Shown here piece after piece: positions 1-5,618 of a stretch of 7,159 nt of DNA. The DNA is taken from assembly GCA_045617725.1 (NCBI GenBank), contig JAZLJD010000080.1, positions 1 to 7,159 of the forward strand, written 5' to 3'. Position numbers and translations under genes: made by a program. The notes under the pieces were generated by a model. That model made no database searches. It was not told the origin of the DNA and saw only the letters and a program-made list of their open reading frames with translations. The stretch comes from JAZLJD01 sp045617725 (GTDB lineage Bacteria > Bacillota > Clostridia > Lachnospirales > Lachnospiraceae). The stretch's first letter is position 1. Each line of letters begins with the position of its first letter.

Positions 1-308
1 TATTGCCTGGCTTTTCTCGCAAGGGGTGTTTTGATGGAAAACAGGCGATGCTCGACCAGTACAGCGATCCAGTTCAGTATACTGTAATCCGGAGCGTTAA
101 GATTCAAAGTATTGAGATATGAGGTATCCAACAGGTATCGATTTGAAAAACCGTTGCGCAAAGAGGAAACAGCCCACTCTTTTGCAAGATCCGGGCTTTC
201 CGTACAATAAAACCCGGAGCCAAAATCGTTATTTTTCCTGCCTTCTCCGAAAACAGGTGTTTCAATGATCCGTTCAGAACCGTGGTAAATTGTAATGATA
301 TCCTTCAT
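1..308 (-). CDS. DUF3990 family protein, putative ADP-ribosyltransferase fold (partial, 3' end outside window)
   Basis: This reading frame is open from ATG at 308 down to base 1, about 102 codons, and runs off the left edge. The N-terminus carries YHGS at residues 8-11, DFGSGFYCT at 28-36 and a following LAKEWA at 41-46. This is the signature of Pfam DUF3990, whose members are about 150-170 residues long. The His and Tyr in these motifs fit the H-Y-E pattern of ADP-ribosyltransferase folds, so a toxin- or modifier-like activity is possible but unproven. The C-terminal part, where the third catalytic residue would lie, is not in the window. An in-frame ATG at 317 is also possible, but only two bases would separate it from AAAGG, so 308 (AAAGG about 11 bases upstream) is preferred. 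An in-frame stop lies at 341-339. Relatives often sit beside a small DUF3791 gene; none is visible upstream here. Confidence 0.82.
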   Translation of the reverse strand, partial: MKDIITIYHGSERIIETPVFGEGRKNNDFGSGFYCTESPDLAKEWAVSSLRNGFSNRYLLDTSYLNTLNLNAPDYSILNWIAVLVEHRLFSIKTPLARKARQ

Positions 309-332
309 GGTTTCCATTTCCTTTCCGTCTGT

Positions 333-361
333 ATTATATCACTGTGGTGATATAGCCGCAA
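333..361 (-). promoter_or_regulatory. sigma-A promoter of the DUF3990 gene
   Basis: On the minus strand a -35-like TTGCGG (361-356) is followed after exactly 17 bases by a perfect -10 TATAAT (338-333). Transcription would start near 326, leaving a leader of only about 18 bases before ATG 308. The gene is therefore probably transcribed alone rather than from the ATPase gene upstream. Confidence 0.7.
335..354. promoter_or_regulatory. 20-bp palindrome inside the promoter, candidate operator
   Basis: TATATCAC (335-342) and GTGATATA (347-354) are perfect 8-base inverted arms around a TGTG centre. The palindrome fills the spacer between the -35 and -10 boxes and overlaps the -10. A bound dimeric repressor would block RNA polymerase directly. 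The regulator is not identifiable. Confidence 0.6.
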
Positions 362-415
362 TCGTTTTCTGAAGGCTGATACGTATCGTTTTACGCTTAA
401 ATAGTTTGGCTTTAC

Positions 416-452
416 AAAAAAGAAGCCCGGGGGAAATCCAGTTGGAGCCTCC
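416..452 (-). terminator. weak candidate terminator of the first ATPase gene
   Basis: On the minus strand, downstream of the stop at 486, GAGGCTC (451-445) can pair with GGGCTTC (428-422) through seven pairs, two of them G-U, directly before six T residues (complement of A416-421). The stem is imperfect. The 15 bases at 416-430 are identical to the 3' half of the strong terminator at 3680-3713, so this may be a decayed copy of such a terminator. Confidence 0.35.
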
Positions 453-485
453 GATCCTGATACCGATGAATCTGAACAGTCGGTT

Positions 486-1907
486 TTATTGAAAAAAATC
501 GTTTGCTGACAGTTCTTTCACTACGATCTGTGAATGTTCATTATGATGCAGTCCGTTCGATGTAATCATTGTAGTATGAAGCGCTTTCCGCGTCTTGCTT
601 TCTTTTCTGAATACTTCCAGTTTGTTTCTGATGTTTTTTTCATACTGATCTGAAATCTCGTATTCGGCCTGGGAAAATTTCATTTCACAAACATTTATCA
701 CCCCATCTTTTCTGTCTATCAGCATGTCGATCTGCGCGCCGCCCTCGATCTTCCGGCTTTTCCATGCAGATACCATCGTTTCTATCCCGCTGATACCAAG
801 AGCCTTTTTGATTTCGTTCGTGTGAAGAAGACAAACAAGCTCAAACGCATATCCGGCCCAGGAATAGTACCCGGGAGAATCGATATGTGAAAGCCAGGAC
901 TGCACTTTTTCACTTTCAATAAAATCAAGATAAAACAGTGTATACGGGTCAATAACCTGATATATGAAACCTCTTTTAGATTTCCCGAAATCCTTGTATT
1001 TCCTGATAAATCCACACTGGCACAGTTCAGACAAGGCTTCCGTCAACGCTTCGCCGTCGCCGATTTTCTGATTGGCAGCCAGTTGAGCGCGGGTGGTTCC
1101 GGACTTGGCTTTTGCAATTACTCTGATTATTTCCATGTGTCTGTCAGAATTTCGAAACAGAGATGCGTACAGCCTTTCGAATTCGTATCTTAATTGACCA
1201 TTTTCCGTAAAGCACAGAACATCGATATTCTGAGCAAGGCTCATTCGACGGTCCAGCAGATCCAGGTAATACGGGATTCCTCCAAACACCATATAGTTTT
1301 CTATTATCTGATGTCTGGTCATAACGATTCCGTTATTCCGGAAATATTCTTCACACTCCTGCAATGTAAACGGTTTAAGATCGATCTGCCTTGTGACTCG
1401 GTTATGCAGTCCGCCACGGCTGCTCAGAAGATATTTAATGATCCACGAAGTTGCAGAACCGCAGATAATTAAAAAAATATCCGGTTTTGAAGAGGCATAG
1501 CTATTCCAGAAATAGTCTAGAGCCTCCTTAAAGTTCGAACGTGGAGAGTCCATCCACGGGAGCTCATCAATAAATACAACTACTCTGCCGCTTACCGGAT
1601 CATGAAATGTTTTTCCGCTTTCAATGAGTTCCTGTAATCGCCTGAACGCATCAAACCAATCACACGGGTTGCCGCTCTCTTCGCTGCCGTATTTGCGCAG
1701 ATTATCACCAAATAGACGAAGCTGTTCTTTCATTTTCAGATTTGCCACGCCGGTGGTATAGAAAGAAAACCTCTGTTTGAAATATTCCTTGATCAGGTAG
1801 GTCTTGCCAATTCTTCTTCTGCCGTAAACAGCGACGAATTCCGGCTTTCCGGAATTAAGCCAGTCAGTAAGCTGGTTTTGTTCTGTTTTTCTTCCGATAA
1901 TTTCCAT
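486..1907 (-). CDS. AAA+ ATPase (COG1672 / archaeal-type ATPase) with C-terminal PD-(D/E)XK-like nuclease domain
   Basis: 473 residues. The N-terminal ATPase has a Walker A loop GRRRIGKT at 29-36, Walker B VVVFIDEL at 109-116 (D114, E115) and a sensor-like IICGS at 147-151. A winged-helix-like segment follows at about 265-305. The C-terminal part has FE at 355-356, QID with D394, and CEMKF with E408 and K410; this E...D...ExK spacing is that of a PD-(D/E)XK nuclease-like fold. Family knowledge: such proteins are predicted ATPases (Pfam PF01637 type, often with a DUF234-like tail), are strongly expanded in gut anaerobes and archaea, and have no settled function. DNA or RNA cleavage is inferred only from the motif. 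The start is supported by GGAGG at 1916-1912, four bases before ATG. The leader contains the large palindrome at 1926-1971. No neighbour is co-transcribed. Length and motifs look intact. Confidence 0.88.
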   Translation of the reverse strand: MEIIGRKTEQNQLTDWLNSGKPEFVAVYGRRRIGKTYLIKEYFKQRFSFYTTGVANLKMKEQLRLFGDNLRKYGSEESGNPCDWFDAFRRLQELIESGKTFHDPVSGRVVVFIDELPWMDSPRSNFKEALDYFWNSYASSKPDIFLIICGSATSWIIKYLLSSRGGLHNRVTRQIDLKPFTLQECEEYFRNNGIVMTRHQIIENYMVFGGIPYYLDLLDRRMSLAQNIDVLCFTENGQLRYEFERLYASLFRNSDRHMEIIRVIAKAKSGTTRAQLAANQKIGDGEALTEALSELCQCGFIRKYKDFGKSKRGFIYQVIDPYTLFYLDFIESEKVQSWLSHIDSPGYYSWAGYAFELVCLLHTNEIKKALGISGIETMVSAWKSRKIEGGAQIDMLIDRKDGVINVCEMKFSQAEYEISDQYEKNIRNKLEVFRKESKTRKALHTTMITSNGLHHNEHSQIVVKELSANDFFQ

Positions 1908-1925
1908 GAAGCCTCCGAAATGATT

Positions 1926-1971
1926 ATAATCCGCTGATAGTGTATAATTATATACAATATCAGCGGATTAT
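1926..1971. repeat. 46-bp near-perfect palindrome upstream of the first ATPase gene
   Basis: Outer arms of 14 bases (ATAATCCGCTGATA at 1926-1939 and its exact complement at 1958-1971) enclose inner arms TGTATA (1941-1946) and TATACA (1951-1956) around an ATTA centre. The only non-pairing position is G1940 against A1957. The right half therefore mirrors the left almost completely. It ends 10 bases from the ribosome binding site of the ATPase gene. It could be a DNA operator or, if transcribed, a 21-position RNA hairpin. It has no T-tract on the gene's strand, so it is not a normal terminator. Confidence 0.85.
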
Positions 1972-1995
1972 GCGTTATATGTTGTTTATAAATCG

Positions 1996-2118
1996 CTGAT
2001 AACAATATTATACTCGATAATCTTTTGAAATCAATACTTTCCTGCTGCCAGAAGAACTGCTGCTGCAAGCGCATGACGTAAAAACATGTAAGACGTATGC
2101 GGGGAAAATTGTTATCAG
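1996..2118. repeat. 11-bp inverted repeat pair 101 bases apart, sharing the TATCAG motif of the palindrome
   Basis: CTGATAACAAT (1996-2006) and its exact complement ATTGTTATCAG (2108-2118) face each other. The CTGATA/TATCAG core also forms part of both arms of the 46-bp palindrome (1934-1939 and 1958-1963), so there are four copies within 190 bases. Between the arms lies a weaker inverted repeat (2070-2079 against 2093-2101, with one bulge). Possible meanings are repeated operator sites, a structured leader or a decayed small mobile element. No target-site duplication was found. Confidence 0.55.
2007..2034 (-). promoter_or_regulatory. candidate promoter of the first ATPase gene
   Basis: On the minus strand TTGATT (2034-2029) and TATAAT (2012-2007) are separated by 16 bases. 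Transcription would begin near 2000, giving a leader of about 90 bases that contains the 46-bp palindrome as a hairpin. A second TATAAT lies at 1928-1923 next to the palindrome but has no convincing -35, so it is less likely. Confidence 0.55.
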
Positions 2119-2157
2119 GATACGAAACATAACTTTTGGCCCTGGAAGGGGATTTTC

Positions 2158-2200
2158 GCTCTCAGGCTACAGGCTTTTTTGCGGAATGTAGCTTGAGAGC
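2158..2200. other. 14-bp hairpin in the gene-free region
   Basis: Arms 2158-2171 (GCTCTCAGGCTACA) and 2187-2200 (TGTAGCTTGAGAGC) pair over 14 positions with a single G-U, around a 15-base loop. On the plus strand it is followed by TGTTTTCTTCT, a loose U-rich tail, so it could end an unrecognised plus-strand transcript. No plus-strand gene is visible upstream. A smaller hairpin (GGGATTT / AAATCCC, 2233-2251) follows. No protein gene is supported anywhere in 1908-2387. Confidence 0.45.
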
Positions 2201-2343
2201 TGTTTTCTTCTGTGAGGTGTACATGACGCGGTGGGATTTCCGAAAAATCCCTCAATGTCTTTCTTCTGCAGTTGATTTACTCTGCCCGCCTGTACGCAGA
2301 AAAATCATTTTGCAAAAATACACTTTGTATTTAATTGCTTCTT

Positions 2344-2352
2344 TGTTATAAT
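2344..2352 (+). promoter_or_regulatory. extended -10 promoter of the Rpn-family gene
   Basis: TGTTATAAT at 2344-2352 combines an extended TGN element with a perfect TATAAT (2347-2352). The best -35 is a weak TTGTAT at 2325-2330, 16 bases upstream, which fits the usual dependence on the extended -10. Transcription would start near 2359, about 29 bases before the ATG. Confidence 0.6.
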
Positions 2353-2387
2353 CCAAGTGTGACTTGCCGGTATCCGGAAAGGAATAA

Positions 2388-3230
2388 ATGAATACCGGAT
2401 TTAAAGAAAAGGCCCGAAGAACAGCGGAACAGCTGAATGTGATCGATGACATTCTGTTTCGCAAGATGGCCGAAGACATAGGCTTCTGTGAGGAAGTGCT
2501 TTCTACGATCCTGGAAAAAGAGATCAAAGTACTGGAAGTCACAGAGCAGAAAGACTTAAGGAACCTTCAGGGAAGGTCCGTGATCCTGGATGCCCTGTGC
2601 AGGGACAGAACCGGGAAATGTTACAACATCGAAGTTCAGAAACCGGATAACGACGACCATCAGCGGCGCGTCCGGTATAACGCCTCCTGCATCACCACCA
2701 ACTTCACGAAGGAAGGCGAAAAATTCCTTCAGATCCCTGATGTGATCATCGTATTCATCAGCCGGTTCGACCCGTTTAAAAAGGGAAAGACCATGTATCA
2801 TGTGGACCGTGTGCTGAGAGAGACCGGAGAAGTGGTGGAAAACGGATTTTCGGAGATCTATGTGAATGCAGCGGTAAAAGACGGCAGTGATGTTTCTGAG
2901 CTGATGGAAGTATTCACACAAACAGACAAGTATGACTTTAAGAGGTTTCCGCTGATCTCAGCGAGAAAGAAGCAGTTCAAAGTCCCGGGGAAAGGAGAAG
3001 TAGGCGGCATGTGTACTATCGTTGAAGAATTTGCAAAAGAATACGCAAGAGAGGAAGTCGCAAAGGCAGAAGCAAAAGCGGCAAAAGCAGCGGCAAAAGC
3101 AGCGGCGGGAGCCGCTGGCGAAGCAGTTGACCGACTGATGGCCGCCCTTAATATGGGTGCAGAGCAGGCCTGTGAGATCATAGGCATCACCATGAACCAA
3201 TATGAGGAATATAAAAAGCAGAGGTCATAG
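2388..3230 (+). CDS. Rpn family / PD-(D/E)XK nuclease (PDDEXK_2) putative transposase-like protein
   Basis: 280 residues, close to the usual family length. The N-terminus LNVIDDILFRKMAED (16-30) is typical of the group annotated as Rpn recombination-promoting nuclease / PD-(D/E)XK transposase-like proteins. The putative active site is D68 in GRSVILDAL and E82 with Q84 in IEVQK; Gln replaces the more usual Lys of ExK, as is common in this family. HQRRVRYNAS (91-100) follows. Residues 223-246 form a Lys/Ala-rich repeat, and the tail AVDRLMAALNMG...ACEIIGIT resembles the short helical C-terminus of relatives. Known E. coli RpnA-type proteins stimulate RecA-independent recombination; the role here is inferred from family only. 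No transposon ends are visible. GGAAAGGA (2376-2383) sets the start at 2388. The gene has its own promoter and stands between divergent and convergent minus-strand genes. Confidence 0.88.
   Translation: MNTGFKEKARRTAEQLNVIDDILFRKMAEDIGFCEEVLSTILEKEIKVLEVTEQKDLRNLQGRSVILDALCRDRTGKCYNIEVQKPDNDDHQRRVRYNASCITTNFTKEGEKFLQIPDVIIVFISRFDPFKKGKTMYHVDRVLRETGEVVENGFSEIYVNAAVKDGSDVSELMEVFTQTDKYDFKRFPLISARKKQFKVPGKGEVGGMCTIVEEFAKEYAREEVAKAEAKAAKAAAKAAAGAAGEAVDRLMAALNMGAEQACEIIGITMNQYEEYKKQRS
3057..3125 (+). repeat. low-complexity Lys/Ala tandem tract within the Rpn-family gene
   Basis: The gene encodes a run rich in KAA and KAAA units (residues 224-246). At DNA level GCGGCAAAAGCA-like units recur in tandem between about 3072 and 3107. 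Copy-number change in multiples of three would lengthen or shorten a probably helical linker between the nuclease domain and the C-terminal segment without breaking the frame. Confidence 0.6.
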
Positions 3231-3267
3231 GTCAGAGACTGTTCCATAAATGTTTTGCGGCAGAACA

Positions 3268-3299
3268 AAGTCCCCGGAGGATGTTATCCCCGGGGACTT
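3268..3299. terminator. hairpin between convergent genes, probable bidirectional terminator
   Basis: AAGTCCCCGG (3268-3277) pairs perfectly with CCGGGGACTT (3290-3299), and GGAT/ATCC continues the stem inside after one unpaired A. It lies 38 bases after the Rpn-family stop and below the stop of the convergent helix-turn-helix gene. The U-tract is poor on the plus strand (ATTCATGC) and better on the minus strand (TTTGTTCT). Confidence 0.6.
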
Positions 3300-3366
3300 A
3301 TTCATGCTCTCGTCTCCGCGAACATACCGGTTTGTACAGCTTTTTTAGCAGAGGGTTGTCGGTAAA

Positions 3367-3612
3367 TCAGTTTTCCAGCAGATCTTCCATAGTACAGCCA
3401 AGTGCCTTTGCCAGACTTCGTACGGTCCCGGCACCAGCTTTGTTGATATCCTTGTTTCTCTGCTCGTACATCTGAATGGATCTCAGACTGACGCCAGACA
3501 TCTCAGAGAGCTCTGCCTGGCTGCATCCATAGGCCGATCGAATATATTTCAGATTCGTATCCGGATAAAACTGTATCAGAGATTTCCACAAAATTTCTTG
3601 CTGCAAGACCAT
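3367..3612 (-). CDS. small XRE-type helix-turn-helix protein, possibly a 5'-truncated regulator
   Basis: 81 residues. The sequence from about residue 21 to the end is a complete five-helix XRE/Cro-like domain: helix 2 SQAELSEMSG (31-40), recognition helix region SLRSIQMYEQ (42-51), and the tail LAKALGCTMEDLLE. The QRNKDINKA stretch is typical of HTH domains at the C-terminus of longer proteins in Clostridia (recalled, not checked). The ATG at 3612 is immediately preceded in frame by TGA and has no purine-rich ribosome binding site. No promoter is visible between it and the strong terminator at 3680-3713. Residues 1-20 do not resemble a domain. It may be a short functional regulator, but a remnant whose upstream part was lost or frameshifted is at least as likely. 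Confidence 0.55.
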   Translation of the reverse strand: MVLQQEILWKSLIQFYPDTNLKYIRSAYGCSQAELSEMSGVSLRSIQMYEQRNKDINKAGAGTVRSLAKALGCTMEDLLEN

Positions 3613-3679
3613 TCATAAAGATAAGCAGAATATGCAGAGAAACCGTCACCATGAATTATTATTTGAAAAAATGAGCACG

Positions 3680-3713
3680 AAAAAAGAAGCCCGGAAAACC
3701 CGAGCTTCTTTTT
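3680..3713 (-). terminator. strong intrinsic terminator of the cell-wall repeat protein gene
   Basis: On the minus strand AAGAAGCTCGG (3710-3700) pairs with CCGGGCTTCTT (3694-3684) with one G-U, around a 5-base loop, with further A-T pairs outside and six T residues at the 3' side (complement of A3680-3685). It starts 14 bases after the TGA at 3727-3729. The plus strand also ends in a T-run, so it may work in both directions. Confidence 0.9.
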
Positions 3714-3726
3714 AATTGGAAATCGA

Positions 3727-5352
3727 TCATTCAGCTACTCTGGTGAGTTTAAGTTCGCTATAACCGTTTGCTTTGGGCTCAGCAGTTACCTTCCAAGTGG
3801 AATCCTCGATCTTAATAGCGGTAGCACCCTTATCCTTCTTCCAGGAAGCGATAGCCTTTGCTGCGCTAAGAAGTGAAGAATCAGCCTTGAAGATCTCGCC
3901 TTCAGCATCTACATAGTAGTAAGAACCATCGGCATCAGCAACGGTAGCCTTCTTGCCAACTTCTGCACCTGAGGTGCCAAGAAGAGCATAGTTCTTGCCG
4001 TTTGCACCGTATACGTATACAACTTCGTATCTCAGATCCTGTGCAGCGGTAAGTTCAATACCATTTCTGTAGTACTTCTTGGAGAGGTAGCCATCCTTAA
4101 GTCTGCCGTCGTTGCCAACAGCGAGAGTATAGGTGTCATCAATGAATTCCTGTGAGAAGGTTATGTTCTTCTTCATGGAACCATCATTAGCCTCATCACC
4201 GGAGAAGTAGTAGATGTAATCGGAGGTGCCAACCTTCTTATCATCATTAAGGTCGGTTGCAAGCCACTGATCACGAGTCATTCCCTTAAGGGTATCAGCA
4301 TACTTTGCAGCGCCGATAGCGTCAGTAACAACGTCGCTCTTGCCTAAAACGAAGGTGACCTTCACAACGCCGGAGAGCATCTTGGAAGCATAATCCTCGG
4401 GCTCACCAAACGCATAGAACTTTCCGTTGATCTTTTCAACTCCGGACTTCTGAATTGCATAACCAGCATTGTCGAAGAAGTACCAGAACTTGTCATCTCC
4501 GCCAGCTGCAGGCTTAATGTATGCCCAAGCCTTCTTGACCATCTTACCGTCATCAGCATCGCCGAAGTATCTTGCAACAACCTTATCAGCCTTATCCGGA
4601 TATGTGGCAACAGTAGCAGTCTTCCAATCGTAAATCATTTTGCCGTTGGCTTCAAAATAGTATCTAACACCCTTCCAAAGGTAACCTTCAGCTTTGTCGG
4701 TTGCTCTTGCACCTGAAGAGGTATAGAAAGCCCACCAAGAGGACTCATCTTCATAAGCGCCCTTGTTAGAAACAGAGGTCTCTTTTCTCCAGTCAGACTT
4801 AAGTGCCCAACCTTCTTCGTTGGAACCGCAGTAGTAGTTGTAGCTGTTGGATGAATAAGCATCATCAACGTCGGTGGTCATCTGGAAAGTAGAACCATCA
4901 ACATAACCGAACAGCATCTTGCCTTCTGCATCAAGAAAGTAGGTCTTGCCGTCAAGGTTCTTCTTGCCGGTATCAGCCTTACCGGTTGATCCGAAGTGAT
5001 ACCATCTGTAATCAACGCCCAGATCGTTAGCTTCGTCTTCGCTTGCGGGAACCTGTACCCACTGGCTTACAACTTTGGCACCGTCAGCGCCGCACCAGTA
5101 GTAACCGTCGGATTCAACAAGTGTGTTGGTTACCATGTAACCGTCATCGCCGAGATAGTAGTAGTTTACCTTACCATTGGCATCAGTATCCTTCTTCCAC
5201 TCGTTGTAGACTTTCATGCCATACTCGTCTTCGTAGTAGTAAAGGCCTTCTGCTTCCTTTACCCAGCCCTTTGCAAGGGTGGTGAAAGCAAAACCTGCTA
5301 CCAGAAGAGCTGCTGCTGCAAGTACTACAGCAATTTTTGTTGACTTTCTCAT
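3727..5352 (-). CDS. secreted protein of cell-wall (choline/glucan)-binding-like repeats
   Basis: 541 residues. The N-terminus has a basic start (MRKSTK), a hydrophobic core to about residue 25 and a likely signal peptidase site after TLA (A27). Most of the mature protein consists of short aromatic and glycine/aspartate-rich units such as GLYYYEDEYGMKV (36-48), GKTYFLDAEGKM (135-146), GVRYYFEANGKM (228-239) and GSYYYVDAEGEI (476-487). These are like the CW_binding/choline-binding repeats of Firmicute surface proteins, which form a beta-solenoid that holds wall polymers. No catalytic domain, LPXTG motif or C-terminal membrane anchor is present, so attachment would be non-covalent, or the protein is released. 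Residues ~330-470 are more degenerate. The start is supported by AAGGAG about 12 bases upstream. Codon choice (AAG, AAC and TAC prevailing) differs from neighbouring genes and suggests high expression. It has its own promoter and terminator. The polymer it binds is unknown. Confidence 0.85.
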   Translation of the reverse strand: MRKSTKIAVVLAAAALLVAGFAFTTLAKGWVKEAEGLYYYEDEYGMKVYNEWKKDTDANGKVNYYYLGDDGYMVTNTLVESDGYYWCGADGAKVVSQWVQVPASEDEANDLGVDYRWYHFGSTGKADTGKKNLDGKTYFLDAEGKMLFGYVDGSTFQMTTDVDDAYSSNSYNYYCGSNEEGWALKSDWRKETSVSNKGAYEDESSWWAFYTSSGARATDKAEGYLWKGVRYYFEANGKMIYDWKTATVATYPDKADKVVARYFGDADDGKMVKKAWAYIKPAAGGDDKFWYFFDNAGYAIQKSGVEKINGKFYAFGEPEDYASKMLSGVVKVTFVLGKSDVVTDAIGAAKYADTLKGMTRDQWLATDLNDDKKVGTSDYIYYFSGDEANDGSMKKNITFSQEFIDDTYTLAVGNDGRLKDGYLSKKYYRNGIELTAAQDLRYEVVYVYGANGKNYALLGTSGAEVGKKATVADADGSYYYVDAEGEIFKADSSLLSAAKAIASWKKDKGATAIKIEDSTWKVTAEPKANGYSELKLTRVAE

Positions 5353-5381
5353 AATAAGTGCACTCTCCTTTTAAAAGTTTT

Positions 5382-5404
5382 TCTGCGCATATGAGGTACG
5401 CAGA
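5382..5404. other. small hairpin in the leader of the cell-wall repeat protein gene
   Basis: TCTGCG (5382-5387) and CGCAGA (5399-5404) are perfect 6-base arms around an 11-base loop. In the transcript the hairpin lies close to the 5' end and upstream of AAGGAG (5370-5365), leaving the ribosome binding site free. It could stabilise the mRNA. Confidence 0.4.
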
Positions 5405-5423
5405 GTTATAATGTTACGGGTAG

Positions 5424-5452
5424 ATAATACTACGTTCCATTCAATTATTCAA
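5424..5452 (-). promoter_or_regulatory. promoter of the cell-wall repeat protein gene with A/T tracts upstream
   Basis: On the minus strand TTGAAT (5452-5447) is followed after 17 bases by TATTAT (5429-5424). Transcription would start near 5417, giving a leader of about 65 bases. A run of six T (5457-5462) and six A (5483-5488) lies just upstream of the -35, in the position of an UP element or bent DNA, which would fit strong expression. An alternative -10 TATAAC (5410-5405) has no good -35. Confidence 0.55.
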
Positions 5453-5503
5453 CCTCTTTTTTATGATTTTCATAATCTTCTTAAAAAAGTCCTAATAATT
5501 GAA

Positions 5504-5535
5504 ACGCGCAGCAACTCTTCCCTGTTACTGCGCGT
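5504..5535 (-). terminator. candidate terminator of the second ATPase gene
   Basis: ACGCGCAG (5504-5511) and CTGCGCGT (5528-5535) pair perfectly, and three more pairs (CAA-type, 5513-5515 with 5524-5526) follow after one mismatch. It lies 83 bases below the ATPase stop at 5619. On the minus strand the tail is TTTCAATTATT, a modest U-tract. Confidence 0.5.
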
Positions 5536-5618
5536 AGTATAAATCAATGCGTAAAATAATGCTATTACTTAAACTTGACGAATTATTAAGGAATTCTTAC
5601 GGCGTTAAGAAAACACTT

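Noticed and set aside
1793..2074. Minus-strand open frame of 93 codons upstream of and overlapping the first ATPase
   Set aside because: It overlaps the ATPase start in another frame, runs through the palindrome and promoter, and its sequence is low in protein-like features.
2136..2351. Plus-strand open frame of 71 codons
   Set aside because: It has no ribosome binding site, covers two hairpins and the promoter of the Rpn-family gene, and its translation resembles no known protein.
2556..3268. Minus-strand frames opposite the Rpn-family gene
   Set aside because: They are antisense shadows; the Ala/Phe-rich translation comes from the Lys/Ala repeat read backwards.
4233..4268. Dockerin or EF-hand-like calcium loop (DLNDDKKVGTSD) in the repeat protein
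   Set aside because: It is a single loop embedded in a unit resembling the other wall-binding repeats (compare YYFSGDEANDG with RYFGDADDG), with no second loop or dockerin helix.
4996..5343. Plus-strand hydrophobic frames opposite the cell-wall repeat gene
   Set aside because: The Val/Phe/Tyr-rich translations are complements of biased repeat codons, without ribosome binding sites.
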